From Ephydatia muelleri (lineage: Eukaryota > Porifera > Demospongiae > Spongillida > Spongillidae), in assembly GCA_013339895.1 (NCBI GenBank), contig JABACO010000009.1:10061625-10125624 (forward strand): a DNA stretch of 64,000 bases, given 5' to 3'. Below are positions 19,872 through 35,159 of the stretch, in pieces. The notes under the pieces are model-generated. The model was given only the letters and a program-made list of their open reading frames with translations. It had not been told where the DNA came from and searched no databases. Position numbers and translations under genes: made by a program. The first letter of the stretch is position 1. Each line of letters opens with the position of its first letter.

Positions 19872-22121
19872 CTAGTACTTCATGGCTATATGTGTATACA
19901 GCTGTATGTATATGTATTGTGTCTTCAACAGTCTTATCAAGTGGTCCACAAAGTTCTGTTTAGAGCCCATACAACAGAATCTCTTTCACACAAGGAGCGC
20001 AAAATAACGCTGCCCTTGCTTTCTTGTGCACAACACAACTGTCTATAGATCACACACAATATTCACAACCACCTCACAGTGTACAATTGCATCACATACT
20101 CCTCCATCCCAGCACACACACACAACATCCCCTCCTCCACAGCACACATAATTCCCATTCTGGCTATCGCCCCACCCCACACAATACTCCCAACATGTCC
20201 ATACCTCACATACAGAACTGCTAACCCACCAAACGACTCTCCTACACATCACTACCATGTACAACCAATGGCACAACTGTCTATCACATATACATGTGCA
20301 TGTACCCCACACAACCTAAATAAGTTACTCACAACCTCTTGCAACTGCATCCCAACTCATGCCTTCCACATGTACAACTGCCTTCCCCAACCACACCTGT
20401 TACTACACACAATACTCCAATATGCATAAAACTCACACAACGGTCTCCCACATACACAACCCTTCAAGTCACATCACACACACCTTGCAACATGAACGTT
20501 ACCTGTCAGTTTTTAAAATAACAATTCCAATTGTAGCCCAAGACAGGTGCTCGCGTCGAAGTGTCCTAAAACGCCACAAAAGAGGAGAGATTTGTTATAA
20601 AATATTAAAAACTGTTCTAGTAACACTTACATGACATGTAGGCGCTTTGAAAGCTAGTTCTCAGAGTGATAGAGCCATGCCCCGTGTAAGCGTACGATAC
20701 GATTCACAAACAACGTTCTCGCGGCGCAAAGAACGCACGGTTAGTGTTAAAAAGACACAATCGGAGTAGCTGGGGTACTTACCAACGTACGTTGAAGAAA
20801 CAGGCTTTACAGAGCATAGCGTTCTAACAAAAACCTTCTAAACGCGTATAGCATATAAAACCAATCACACGCTAAAATTTCATTCCGCACTGGGTTACGT
20901 TATGAATAATTAATGAGCAGCAGTAGGAGGGTTAACACATAACATCATATATACCTTGATGCTAAAATTCCAAACGTTTTTTCAATGGTTCGACGTGCTC
21001 TACTCAGTCTATAATTAAAGATGGCCTGATCCTCTGAAATAGAAACAAAATTGATATTAATATAACATTAGATAATTTAAGAGAAAATGCTTCATCACCA
21101 ACCAGTACAAATGGAAGCTCTGGCTCTCTCAGGCAAAGCAGAAAGGTTAGGTAACCCCATTCGACCTTCTTCAAAAGAAGCTCCAAAAATCGAGTTTGAA
21201 AACACTCCTCCATCACTTTGTCTACCAAATCCACCCAGGTCAATTAATATAAACCTATGATATTTGAAATAATAGATGCAAAAAAGCATATGGAAATGAT
21301 TTTAGTTTATCATAAATAAATAATTGATGGATGGATTTAAAGTATAGATATATATTTTTATATTATTAGCGTATACCAATACAATTCCACTTCAAGTACA
21401 ATTCTCTACTAATCCTCTTCCAATCGTCCACAGATGATGGGGCTTTCACATACTCTTTGACAAGTACATCCCATATAACACCATATGTTTCACTCAGAAT
21501 TGTACTAACTGTAGATCTGCCCAGTCGAAAACTGAAAGAAAGTGATACCTACACAGACAAGTATATTACATGTATGAATTATGATGTATCAGCATAACCT
21601 GTGAATCTCCTGAAGCAAGAAACCTCAGAGTGAGAGCCAGTCTTTCTGCTGTATGTACATATATAATTTTATTCGTTTAGAGGAAAACATCTGTTGTTCT
21701 ACCTTTTGTAGGAGCACGTCAACGTTTCCTTTGTCATTCTGAAATAACTGAAGTGCTTTTCAAGATCTGACAGCCTCATTTCTTTAATAAGATTGTGAAA
21801 AGCACCTTGTCTGGTCCGCATTTGGAGCAACGGACTGATCCACATCCTTCTCCTTCGTCGCCGCAATCTTCGTCGGAGTAGAAGCCCTGTGATCACAACC
21901 TGCATATCGTCTTCTGCTGAGCTATCCATGTTCAATTAGGGTTAATGATATAAACATTATTGAGTTGTCATGACACCCTACCGAAATACGCAATATTGTG
22001 AACAGCATATCGCAATACTCCGCGCGAAAAAATGCGACGCGATGCGTCACGTCACATGTACTTGTGTCAATTTGTGAAACAGCCTTAAGCCTACGTCATG
22101 GTGGGTCTGGGTACGTAACTA

Positions 22122-22130
22122 GGATTGGCC
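22122..22130 (-). promoter_or_regulatory. Distal copy of the CCAAT-containing 9-bp duplication
   Basis: GGATTGGCC, right-hand target duplication of the MITE nest; it belonged to the original actin B1 promoter. Confidence 0.7.
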
Positions 22131-22152
22131 CGAACATCAATGCAGATTAATT

Positions 22153-22162
22153 CCATATTAGG
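22153..22162. promoter_or_regulatory. CArG box stranded from actin B1
   Basis: CCATATTAGG is a perfect CC(A/T)6GG serum-response-factor site. The same site sits upstream of B2, B4 and B5. Here it is 7.2 kb away from the B1 TATA box because of the transposon nest. Confidence 0.65.
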
Positions 22163-22406
22163 ACATTTGGAACGTGTCTGGGTTGTTTTTGTGAAGGAAT
22201 GCTTGCTACCTTACATGGTGATATCAGACGAACAAACTTCTGACGAAGCATCTATTCTTTAATTGCACACATCATCAATACCATTGGTGCAAGCGTCAGG
22301 ATGCATTGATGAATAGTCACCAATCTTTTAAAAAATGGTGTACACACAACAGTAAAAAAATTGAAAGAGGATGTGTGTATAGAACTGAAACTACTGGTCC
22401 ACGTTT

Positions 22407-23637
22407 TTAGAAGCACTTCTTGTGGACAATGGTGGGACCAAACTCATCACACTCCTGCTTGGAGATCCACATCTGGTGGAAGGTGGACGTGTGGAACATG
22501 AGACTGCCACCGATCCAGACACTGTATTTGCGCTCAGGAGAGGCGATGACCTTGACCTTCACAGTGGGTGGGGCCAGCGCAGTGACCTCCTTCTGTAACC
22601 TTTCACCCATGCCAGGGAACATGGTGTTGCCTCCGGACAGAAGGATGTTAGCAAAGAGGTCATTTCTGATGTCCACATTGCACCGCGCGATGGAGTTGCA
22701 AATGATCTTGTGAATGCCTTCAGATTCCATGCCCAGGAAAGAGGGCTGGAACAATGGCTCTGGGCATCTGAACTGCTCGTACCGATGGTGATCACCTGAT
22801 CGTCTGGAAGCTCGTAGCTCTTCTCCAAGCTGGAGCTCTGGGCAGCGGTCTGCATCTCCTGCTCGAAGTCCAGGGCGACGTAGCACAGCTTCTCCTTGAT
22901 GTCACGGACGATTTCATGCTCGGCAGTGGTGGTGAAGGAGTAGCCACGCTCGGTCAGGATCTTCATCAGGTAGTCAGTCAGGTCACGACCACTAAAGTCC
23001 TGACGAAGGATGGCATGGGAAAGGGCACAACCCTTGTAGATGGGGACAGTGTGGGAGACACCATCACCAGAGTCTACCACAATACCAGTGGTATGGCCAG
23101 AGGCGTACAGGGACAGCACGGCCTGGCTCGTGACATACATGGCTGGGGTGTTGAAGGTCTCGAATATGATCTGGGCCCATCTTTTCCCGGTTGGCCTTCA
23201 GGTTGAGGGGAGGCTCACTCAGGAGGACTGGGTGTTCCTCTGGGGCCACCCGAAGCTCGTTGTAGAAGGTGTGGTGCCAGATCTGTAAAATAGAAAGGAT
23301 GGGGGAGGGGAGGAAGAAGAGTCCATGGGATGTGTAACAAATGGGCAACATTGCAAGAATTTGCCATAGGCTACTAGACTGGCCAACAGCTGACCTTCTC
23401 CATGTCGTCCCAGTTGTTGAAGACACAATGGCAGATGGGATAAGTCATGTGAAGGACGCCTCTCTTACTCAAGGCCTCATCTCCCACGTAGCAGTCTTTC
23501 AGGTCCAAGCTCTTGTGCCTGGGTCTGCCCAACGCTGTGGGAAAGACTGCCCTTGGGGAGTCTGAGTATCCTGTGCTAGCCCTGCACACAGTGGAGCCAT
23601 TGTCGATGATCACCACTTCAATGTCACTGTCGTCAAC
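22407..23637 (-). pseudogene. Actin A2 (type A pseudogene)
   Basis: Exon 1 is about 23395-23637 and exon 2 is 22407-23282. The exon 1 peculiarities are those of A1 (GTT in place of ATG, altered phosphate loop). Exon 2 has a one-base deletion near 22776-22785 (VITIGNER region) and a one-base insertion near 23173-23178 (REKMTQI becomes REKMGPD). They leave the length at 876 nt but break the frame between them. It is therefore a pseudogene, although each half still reads as actin. Confidence 0.85.
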
Positions 23638-24885
23638 TCTTGGGGGGGGGGGGGGGGGGGGGGGGGAAGACAGTTTAAATATGCGTGGTTAGGGCTAATT
23701 TCTAAACTCTTTGGGGGGGGGGGGGAGGGGGAGGGGGAAGACAGTCTAAATATTGCGTGGTTAGGGCTAATTTCTACCCAAGCATAAACGAATAGTGTGA
23801 GGAGGGGTGAGGGATGAGGGGTGGGGAAGCAGGGCAAACAATGACACTTTGTTTTTGGGCAGAGCAGAACGCTGTGATGCCTCGAAATGGCATCCACAGG
23901 ACAATAGCATGCAATGGTATTCTAATTATAGGCAATTACGGCATAGTTAACCGTAGGTGGAGACCATGGGCGGGGTGGGGGGTGGAGGAGGGGCGGGGTG
24001 TGTGCCTATAACCTGACTTCGATTTATTCTTCAGTAAATGAGTAAAAAAGCAAAAACCTTAGCAAATAAGAACGTACGGTTTGCAAAATCTTTGGTCCAT
24101 CTGACATCACCTTGCATGAAGAATGCAACGTATCAGTAGATTTACGTCAGCAACGAGGCGAGCGCACGAGCCACGAGGTATCCCGTATGGAGTACTTGAA
24201 TAATATCAGATAATGAGTACAGAGTTGATTACCAATAACGGTGCTGCTAAGCGCATTCGTATCTGCATACAGGACAACGTACATGCTTGAAAGAGGCACC
24301 TCCCAGCGTTTTATGCTCTCGTTACGGTCACGTGACGAATGAATAGGCGTCGGCGGTTTAGCAGAGATACAAGTCGAGTTCTCATACATGTATTACATCT
24401 GAGCAGAGCCAATAAAGGCAAAGAAATCTATTACTATACAAATTGCATGACTTGCAATTTACGCGCATTTAAATCGTAGAACCAGGCAATACTAATACCA
24501 TTTTCCGCATATATTCGCTCAGTTCGTTTAAAATTACTAGGCCTAGTTGAACACGAGGCTCATAAAGAAGATAGGATCAGCACCTAGAGTAGTGGTGTAG
24601 CAGTTTACAAGCATCAGAGTCTCTGTCGCACAGATTTCAGTATTAATCCAGCTTTGTTTTGAAGCTATAATGTGGGTCGTCTGTGCTTTTTACCGTTCTA
24701 CAACGGCACATGCACTTGAACCAGAGCAGCACGTGCCCGCAGCGGGGGACAAATATTGCAGCAAACTATTCGAATAATAAAGGAATGGCAAACGTTTGCA
24801 TATAATGGATTCATGTAGAAACTGAATGATTCACACAACTCTGTATACTTCTACACATAAACACAAAAAGCACACATCAAAGTTT

Positions 24886-26095
<1,210 letters not shown>

Positions 26096-26150
26096 TCACA
26101 AGAAGATGTGTATGGAGTCAACAAGTGTGGCTCACTTTGGCGTCACACGC

Positions 26151-26157
26151 TTTTATA
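26151..26157 (-). promoter_or_regulatory. TATA box of actin B2
   Basis: TATAAAA on the - strand, 74 bp 5' of the ATG, in the promoter block shared with B1, B4 and B5. Confidence 0.7.
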
Positions 26158-26182
26158 TTCGCCTGAGCCATACTCGGATTAG

Positions 26183-26272
26183 CCCACCATGACGTAAGCG
26201 TTTATCGCTTAACTACGACACGTACTGTAAGCGATAAACGCTTACGTCATGGTGGGTCTGGGTACGTAACTA
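26183..26272. mobile_element. Solo foldback MITE in the actin B2 promoter
   Basis: Near-perfect hairpin: CCCACCATGACGTAAGCGTT with TATCGCTTA, a 14-base loop, then TAAGCGATA and the complement, ending TCTGGGTACGTAACTA. It is the same element as the outer MITE at 14969-22121. The left tip (TACTC...CAGA) is deleted. The empty site is seen in the B4 promoter at 32839. Confidence 0.8.
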
Positions 26273-26303
26273 GGATTGGCCCGAACATCTTTGCAGATTA
26301 ATT

Positions 26304-26313
26304 CCATATTAGG
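26304..26313. promoter_or_regulatory. CArG box upstream of actin B2
   Basis: CCATATTAGG, perfect SRF-site consensus, about 230 bp 5' of the ATG with the MITE between it and the TATA box. Confidence 0.65.
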
Positions 26314-26561
26314 AAATTTGGAACGTGTCTGCATGGGTTGTTTTTGTGAAGGAATGCTTGCTACCTTACATGGTGATATCAGTCGAACTAACTTCTGACG
26401 AAGCATCTATTCTTTAATTGCACACATCATCAATACCATTGGTGCAAGCATCAGGATGCATTGATGAATAGTCACCAATCTTTTAACAAATGGTGTACAC
26501 ACAACAGTAAAAAAATTGAAAGAGGACATGTGTATAGAACTAAAACTACTGGTCCACGTTT

Positions 26562-27800
<1,239 letters not shown>

Positions 27801-28499
27801 TCTTGGGGGGGGGGGAAGACAGTCTAAATATGCATGGTTAGGGCTAATTTCTACCCAAGCATAAACGAATAGTGTGAGGAGGGGTGAGGGATGAGGGGTG
27901 GGGAAGCAGGGCAAACAATGACACTTTGCTTTTGGGCAGTGCAGAACGCTGTAACGCCTCGAAATGGCATCACGATCATCCACATGACACAATACTGTAC
28001 ATGCAATGGTGTTCTAATTATAGGCAATTACGTCACAGTTAACCGTAGGTGGAGACCATGGGCGTGGGTGTGCCTATAACCTGACTTTGATTTATTCGTC
28101 AGTAAATAAGTAAACAAGCAAAAACCTTAGCAAATAAGAACGTACGGTTTGCAAAATCTTTGGTCCATCTGTCATCACCTTGCATGAAGAACGCTCACAT
28201 GCAACGTATCAGTAGTATTACGTCAGCAACGAGGCGAGCGCATGAGGTATCCCGTATGGAGTACTTGAATATATCAGATAATGAGTACAGAGTTGATTAC
28301 CAATAACGGTGCTGCTAAGCGCATTCGTATCTGCATACAGGACAACGTACATGTCAGCTCGTAGCTTGAATGAGGCGACTCCCCTCCGCGTTTATGCCTC
28401 TACAGCACGTGCCTGCAGCGGGGACAAATAGTACAACAAACTATTCGATTGAAATGGCAACCGTTTGCATATAATGGATTCATGTAGAAACTGAATGAA

Positions 28500-29764
<1,265 letters not shown>

Positions 29765-29940
29765 TCACAAGAAGATGTGTATGGAACCAACAAGTGTGGC
29801 TCCCTTTGGCGTCACACGCTTTTTGAGCCGTACTAGTCGAATTGGCCCGAACATCAATGCAGATGAATTCCCGTATTTGCGCATCACGAACTTAATTGTT
29901 TATAATCAGCATTAATACACGTGTTCTTATTATAGGCAAT

Positions 29941-30445
29941 TATGCGCCTATCATTGTTACGTGAGACCCCCCCCCCCCCTGGGGCGAAGAAGGGGATTTG
30001 ACACGATTTGACACGTGAATATCATTACTGGGCCCCACATTTGACCTAGTCCGGGCATTTGACCTTTCAACACGTGACAGATTTTGTTGTAGAAATGGAC
30101 GTCGACAAATGGAAATGGACACTTCCAAGGGACAATTGAGTTACTATCAGGCCGCTTTCCATCTGAGTGAAAAATTTGGATAGAACTTAAGTTAGTTGAA
30201 CTGTGCCACGAAGATAGCACACACACGCACAGACACACCACACACGCAAACACGCACGCACACGGACATGCTGCATCCCACACTAGAAGTTGGCCACACT
30301 TCCAAGGGAAAATTGAGGCCGCTTTCCATCTGAGTGAAAAATTTGGATAGAACTTAAGTTAGTTAAACTGTGCCACGAAGATAGCACACACGCACAGACA
30401 CACCACACGCATGCAAACACGCTCGCACACGCCACGCGCACACAG

Positions 30446-30500
<55 letters not shown>

Positions 30501-30768
30501 TTAAAAACTATCGTACCGTATTCAACTATTGTAGTGAGCCAGATGAAACTACCAGTATTTAAACCGCGTGAGCGAAGACATTTGTTATTATCTCCCGTGG
30601 TTTGCTTTTATAAAGGTCAAATCCCTCCCAATGCCCCAGGGGGTGGTCTCACGACATTTGACCGGTTATTATCCCCCAACCAGGGGCGGTTTGCTTTAAT
30701 AAAGGTCAAATCCCCAACTTCGCCCCAGGGGGGGGGGGTCTCACGTAACAATGATAGGCGCATAACGT
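29941..30768. mobile_element. Non-autonomous TIR element between actins B3 and B4
   Basis: Ends are inverted: TATGCGCCTATCATTGTTAC at 29941, then GTGAGACCCCCC, CTGGGGCGAAG and GGGGATTTGAC, against the complement ending near 30768. The arms are about 60 bp. The related spacer elsewhere (GGCAATTACGGCATAG) gives the empty site. Inside is a direct duplication of about 165 bp (30119-30285 and 30298-30455), each copy ending in CA-rich sequence, and a (CA)n array. No transposase is present. It replaces the type A actin expected in this unit. Confidence 0.65.
30447..30499. repeat. (CA)n microsatellite
   Basis: About 26 CA units inside the second internal repeat of the TIR element. Confidence 0.95.
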
Positions 30769-31548
30769 ATCAGTAGATTTACGTCAGCAACGAGGCGAGC
30801 GCACGAGGTATCCCGTATGGAGTACTTGAATAATATCAGATAATGAGTACAGAGTTGATTACCAATAACGGTGCTGCTAAGCGCATTCGTATCTGCATAC
30901 AGGACAACGTACATGCTTGAAAGAGGCGCCTCCTCCCAGCGTTTTATGCCTCTCGTTACGGTCACGTGACGAATGAATAGGCGTCGGCGGTTAGCAGAGA
31001 TACAAGTCGTTCTCATACATGTATTATATCTGAGCAGAGCCAATAAAGGCAAAGAAATCTATTACTGTACAAATTGCATGACTTGCAATTTACGCGCATT
31101 TAAATTGTAGGCAATACAGTACCATTTTTCGCGTCGTAAGCAATTATTCGCTCAGTTCGTTTAAAATTACTAGATCTAGTTGAATGCGAGGCTCATAAAG
31201 AAGATAGGATCAGCACCTACCTAGAGTGTAATAGTTTACAAGCATCAGAGTCTCTGTCGCACAAATTTCAGTATTAATCTAGGTTTTGTTTTGAAGCTAT
31301 GATTTGGGTCGTCTGTGCTTTTTACCGGCCGATTCGAGTGGTTTGTAGGCTACTCCCACTTTTATTTCTACAACGGCAGTTGCACTTGAACCAGAACAGC
31401 ACGAGCCCGCAGCGGGGAACAAATATTACAGCAAACTATTTGAATAATAAAGGAATGGCAAACGTATAATGGATTCATGTAGAAACTGAATGATTCACAC
31501 AACTCTGTATAATTCTACACATAAACACAAAAGCAAACATAAAAGTTT

Positions 31549-32794
<1,246 letters not shown>

Positions 32795-32813
32795 TCACTT
32801 TGGCGTCACACGC

Positions 32814-32879
32814 TTTTATATTCGCCTAAGCCATACTCGGATTGGCCCGAACATCAATGCAGATTAATTCCATATTAGG
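32814..32879 (-). promoter_or_regulatory. Uninterrupted actin B promoter (TATA, CCAAT, CArG)
   Basis: Read on the - strand from far to near: CCTAATATGG (CArG, 32870-32879), GGCCAATCC (CCAAT, 32839-32847), TATAAAA (32814-32820). Spacing is compact. This copy is the reference for judging the insertions in B1, B2 and B5. Confidence 0.7.
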
Positions 32880-32899
32880 ACATTTGGAACGTGTCTGGG

Positions 32900-34440
32900 T
32901 TGTTTTTGTGAAGGAATGCTTGCTACCTTACATGGTGATATCAGACGAACAAACTTCTGACGAAGCATCTATTCTTTAATTGCACACATCATCAATACCA
33001 TTGGTGCAAGCGTCACCGACGTGACCTAACAAGGAATAGGTTCTCGTGGCGCCCGGTTGTTTCGAAGCGCTAAGGAATGTGCGCGAAATAATGAAGAGGC
33101 CGCTGTCTTGCCATGCACTGCACTGTTGCGGGTGTAAACCGTCCCTTTTTTTTTAAGGTGAAACAACTTTTTTAATACAGCATCATTATAATATTATACA
33201 ACACTGTAACTGTTCGTACCAAAAAGCCTCACTTACACTTTTGAGATTGTACTGTGGCATCAACAATCACCTGTAATTATGGGTTCTTTTATTCCCCAAA
33301 GGGGTTGGTTTGTTTCCCTGATGAGTGTGGGCCCGCTTCCTCTCAATACGTAAAAAAAAAGTAGTGACCGCTGCTCAGTTGTGTAGACATACAAGTGAAT
33401 TGTACATTGTACACCGTATGTGTGCAGCTGGTCTGACAATGACGTGCACAACACATGTGATACCAGTGATATGATGTGTGAGAAGACATAGGAGTGTCAG
33501 CATTGAATAACGTGGCGCCCTGATTGGAGCAGTGCTTGAATTTCACTGTAGACAATTTCTTGATCAGTGTTTTGATTTTTCCTACAATACTATAAATTGC
33601 TAGTGTTATTTCAGCATTGTCATCTGTTGCCACAAAGCTCCTTACAAGCAGTCTAATCGCAGCTGAGATATTTGCCTTTTCATCATGGCTGCCTTGATAA
33701 CTGATAGTTCATATGATTTATGGAAGCAAGTATATGTTGGCTGGTGAATAGCACACATGGATGGGAGGAGAGAAGTCAAAGGCAGTGCATGAAGTTAGTT
33801 AGCAGTAAGCAGTACGCCCATCATGAATGTTGAACATTAAATGGTATGCGTGTAACAAAATGTTTCCAAACCTACATCTCGGTATGCAGGACTAATTTTA
33901 ATTCCAACCCTTCAAATCCAAACCCTTGATGTCTTTGTTCACTCTCGGCTTATAAATGTAAATTTATACTTCATTCAGTACCGCTAGCATTTCTTCTTCT
34001 CCCAGAACAGCTGCACCTAAATTTCCCTGTCCTTTGCCAGTTAATGTGGTCACACCAGACACGATCAGGGTGTGTACTTATGGAGAAATTAGTGGATGAC
34101 TAGTGGAGAGCAGTTTGAGGCAATGATCTATTCTAATATCTGTACTTCCAGACATCATTACCTGCTCAGCACACTGGCTCAGGAGACTGAAATAAAGAAT
34201 GAAGTTGACAGCGTCATGATTTGACATCTGGTAAACAACAGTTTATTATATATTTTATATATCAGCTTCTGTGATGCAAATGAACTAACACATGTGATTG
34301 GATCATTAGTAGAGGTATATGTACACTGTCATCATCATGTGATAGTAGAATGTGCAGTCACATCTGAGCCTGCTCAGGGCAGGCTGTTAGCAACAGAGGT
34401 TGATGTGTGTGGCATCTCTGAACATAATAGTACAATCCAT
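32900..34440. other. Duplicated non-actin sequence, copy 1
   Basis: This matches about 47570-49080 with small indels. On the - strand at 33343-33633 an open stretch (DDNAEITLAIYSIVGKIKTL) is kept in both copies and may be a remnant of an unidentified gene; there is no ATG-initiated full gene. The rest shows nothing recognisable. Confidence 0.5.
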
Positions 34441-34444
34441 AAAG

Positions 34445-34600
34445 GTAGACAGGGAGGCCAAGGATGGAGCCACCAAACCAGACACTGTTCTTGCACTCAG
34501 GAACAGCGATTGCATTGACCTTCCCGGTGGTTGGAGCCAGGGCAGTGGTCTCATTCTGCATCCTGTCAGCCATGCCAGGGAATCCCAAAAGTGCACAATT
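34445..34600 (-). pseudogene. Actin 3'-part fragment
   Basis: On the - strand, degenerate sequence matches the actin GMADRMQ...PP...APPE...[15 protein letters not shown] region ([20 protein letters not shown], then [11 protein letters not shown]). It lacks both ends. The matching place in the second block (near 49095) has been deleted between short GACAGG/CAGGCCC homologies. Confidence 0.7.
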
Positions 34601-34819
34601 GCCTCTAAGAGGTTGGCTCTGTGGACCCAAGTGGCTTCATTTCTCTTGAGACAGAGTGGTGGGTGGTGGGATCTGTAAATTGGTACCCGTGGTGAGACCT
34701 ACGCCCCCTTCTCTCATTACTGAGTCACTGGAATACTTTGATGACGATGCTTGTCATTGCTTAGCTCTGCCTACAACTGTAGAGTGTTTGGCAACAGTCA
34801 CAGCTCATCCTTAGCAGAG

Positions 34820-35045
34820 CCAATGATGCCAAATGCGGAGAACTTGGCTTGTTGTGTGTTCCCCTGGTAGCCGAGACCTATGGTGTGTGAGGAAATGAAG
34901 CTATTGAAGCCTTCTCTCAGCTGGCATCTTGGCTTGCTACCCTTACATGCAGGCCCAAGTCAGCTGTACTTGCAGATATCTATGGCAGGCTCAACCTCCA
35001 TCTAGCGAGGGCCAATGCCATTGCCATCCTCACAACATTAACTAT
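34820..35045 (+). mobile_element. RT-element 3' fragment R1
   Basis: The C-terminal end of the recurring element: an LVVPLVAETYG-like stretch, then LASWLATLTCRPKSAVLADI and YGRLNLHLARANAIAILT. It is degenerate, with an in-frame stop. It belongs to the same family as R2-R16. Confidence 0.65.
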
Positions 35046-35159
35046 AGGCTATGTTTATGTTTGTATCCCTGTATTGCCCTGTACTCTATCATTACGTGTT
35101 ATTCAATTATATAAAAATCATACATGGGCTGAGCGCACTGTGTCGATGAACATTGGATA

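Larger units (their letters stand above)
17771..20931 (+). mobile_element. piggyBac transposon (3.16 kb)
   Basis: Perfect 12-bp terminal inverted repeats CCCTCCTACTGC / GCAGTAGGAGGG are flanked by TTAA on both sides, the hallmark of piggyBac insertion. It lies in the last intron of the Harbinger transposase. Removing it and one TTAA leaves an intron of about 50 bp with intact GT and AG ends. It encodes a transposase on + and has about 1 kb of non-coding CA-rich sequence after it (19872-20931). Confidence 0.95.
17533..21929 (-). pseudogene. Harbinger transposase (DDE nuclease), internally deleted and frameshifted
   Basis: Exons read on the - strand: 21703-21929 (MDSSAEDD, then a basic run and WISPLLQMRTRQGAFHNLI), 21599-21648 (ERLALTLRFLASGDS), 21377-21548 (RLGRSTVSTILSETYGVIW, KWNCIG), a block at about 21065-21260 (DLGGFGRQSDGGVFSNS, then LPFVLVGDEAF), 20955-21033 ([20 protein letters not shown]) and 17533-17737 (WRIFRHPIVANPNN, AIALHNFLR). 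The order matches the Harbinger family. The GAIDGKH-type exon with the first catalytic Asp is missing between 21376 and about 21260. A one-base frameshift separates the LPE and EPELPF segments. The piggyBac lies in the last intron. The copy is therefore inactive. Confidence 0.82.
15026..22084. mobile_element. PIF/Harbinger-type transposon inside the MITE
   Basis: Termini are GGTTCACAAATTGACGCGAC at 15026 and, inverted, GGCTGTTTCACAAATTGACA ending at 22084. It carries the two expected genes in convergent orientation: a MADF/BESS DNA-binding protein on + (15235-17336) and a Harbinger nuclease on - (17533-21929). It is interrupted by a piggyBac (17771-20931) and perhaps a CACTA-like element (15508-16561). 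The left tip looks truncated by about 4 bp, and the 3-bp target duplication is not clear. Confidence 0.8.
14969..22121. mobile_element. Foldback MITE (outermost element of the nest)
   Basis: Left terminus TACTCTCGTACCCAGACCCA at 14969 and right terminus TGGGTCTGGGTACGTAACTA ending at 22121 are inverted repeats. They continue into CCATGACGTAAGCG. The flanking 9-bp GGATTGGCC duplication suits a Mutator-like superfamily (inference). A short solo copy, with its left tip missing, is at 26183-26272 in the B2 promoter and shows that the element without its cargo is only about 100 bp. The Harbinger element sits inside it. Confidence 0.8.
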
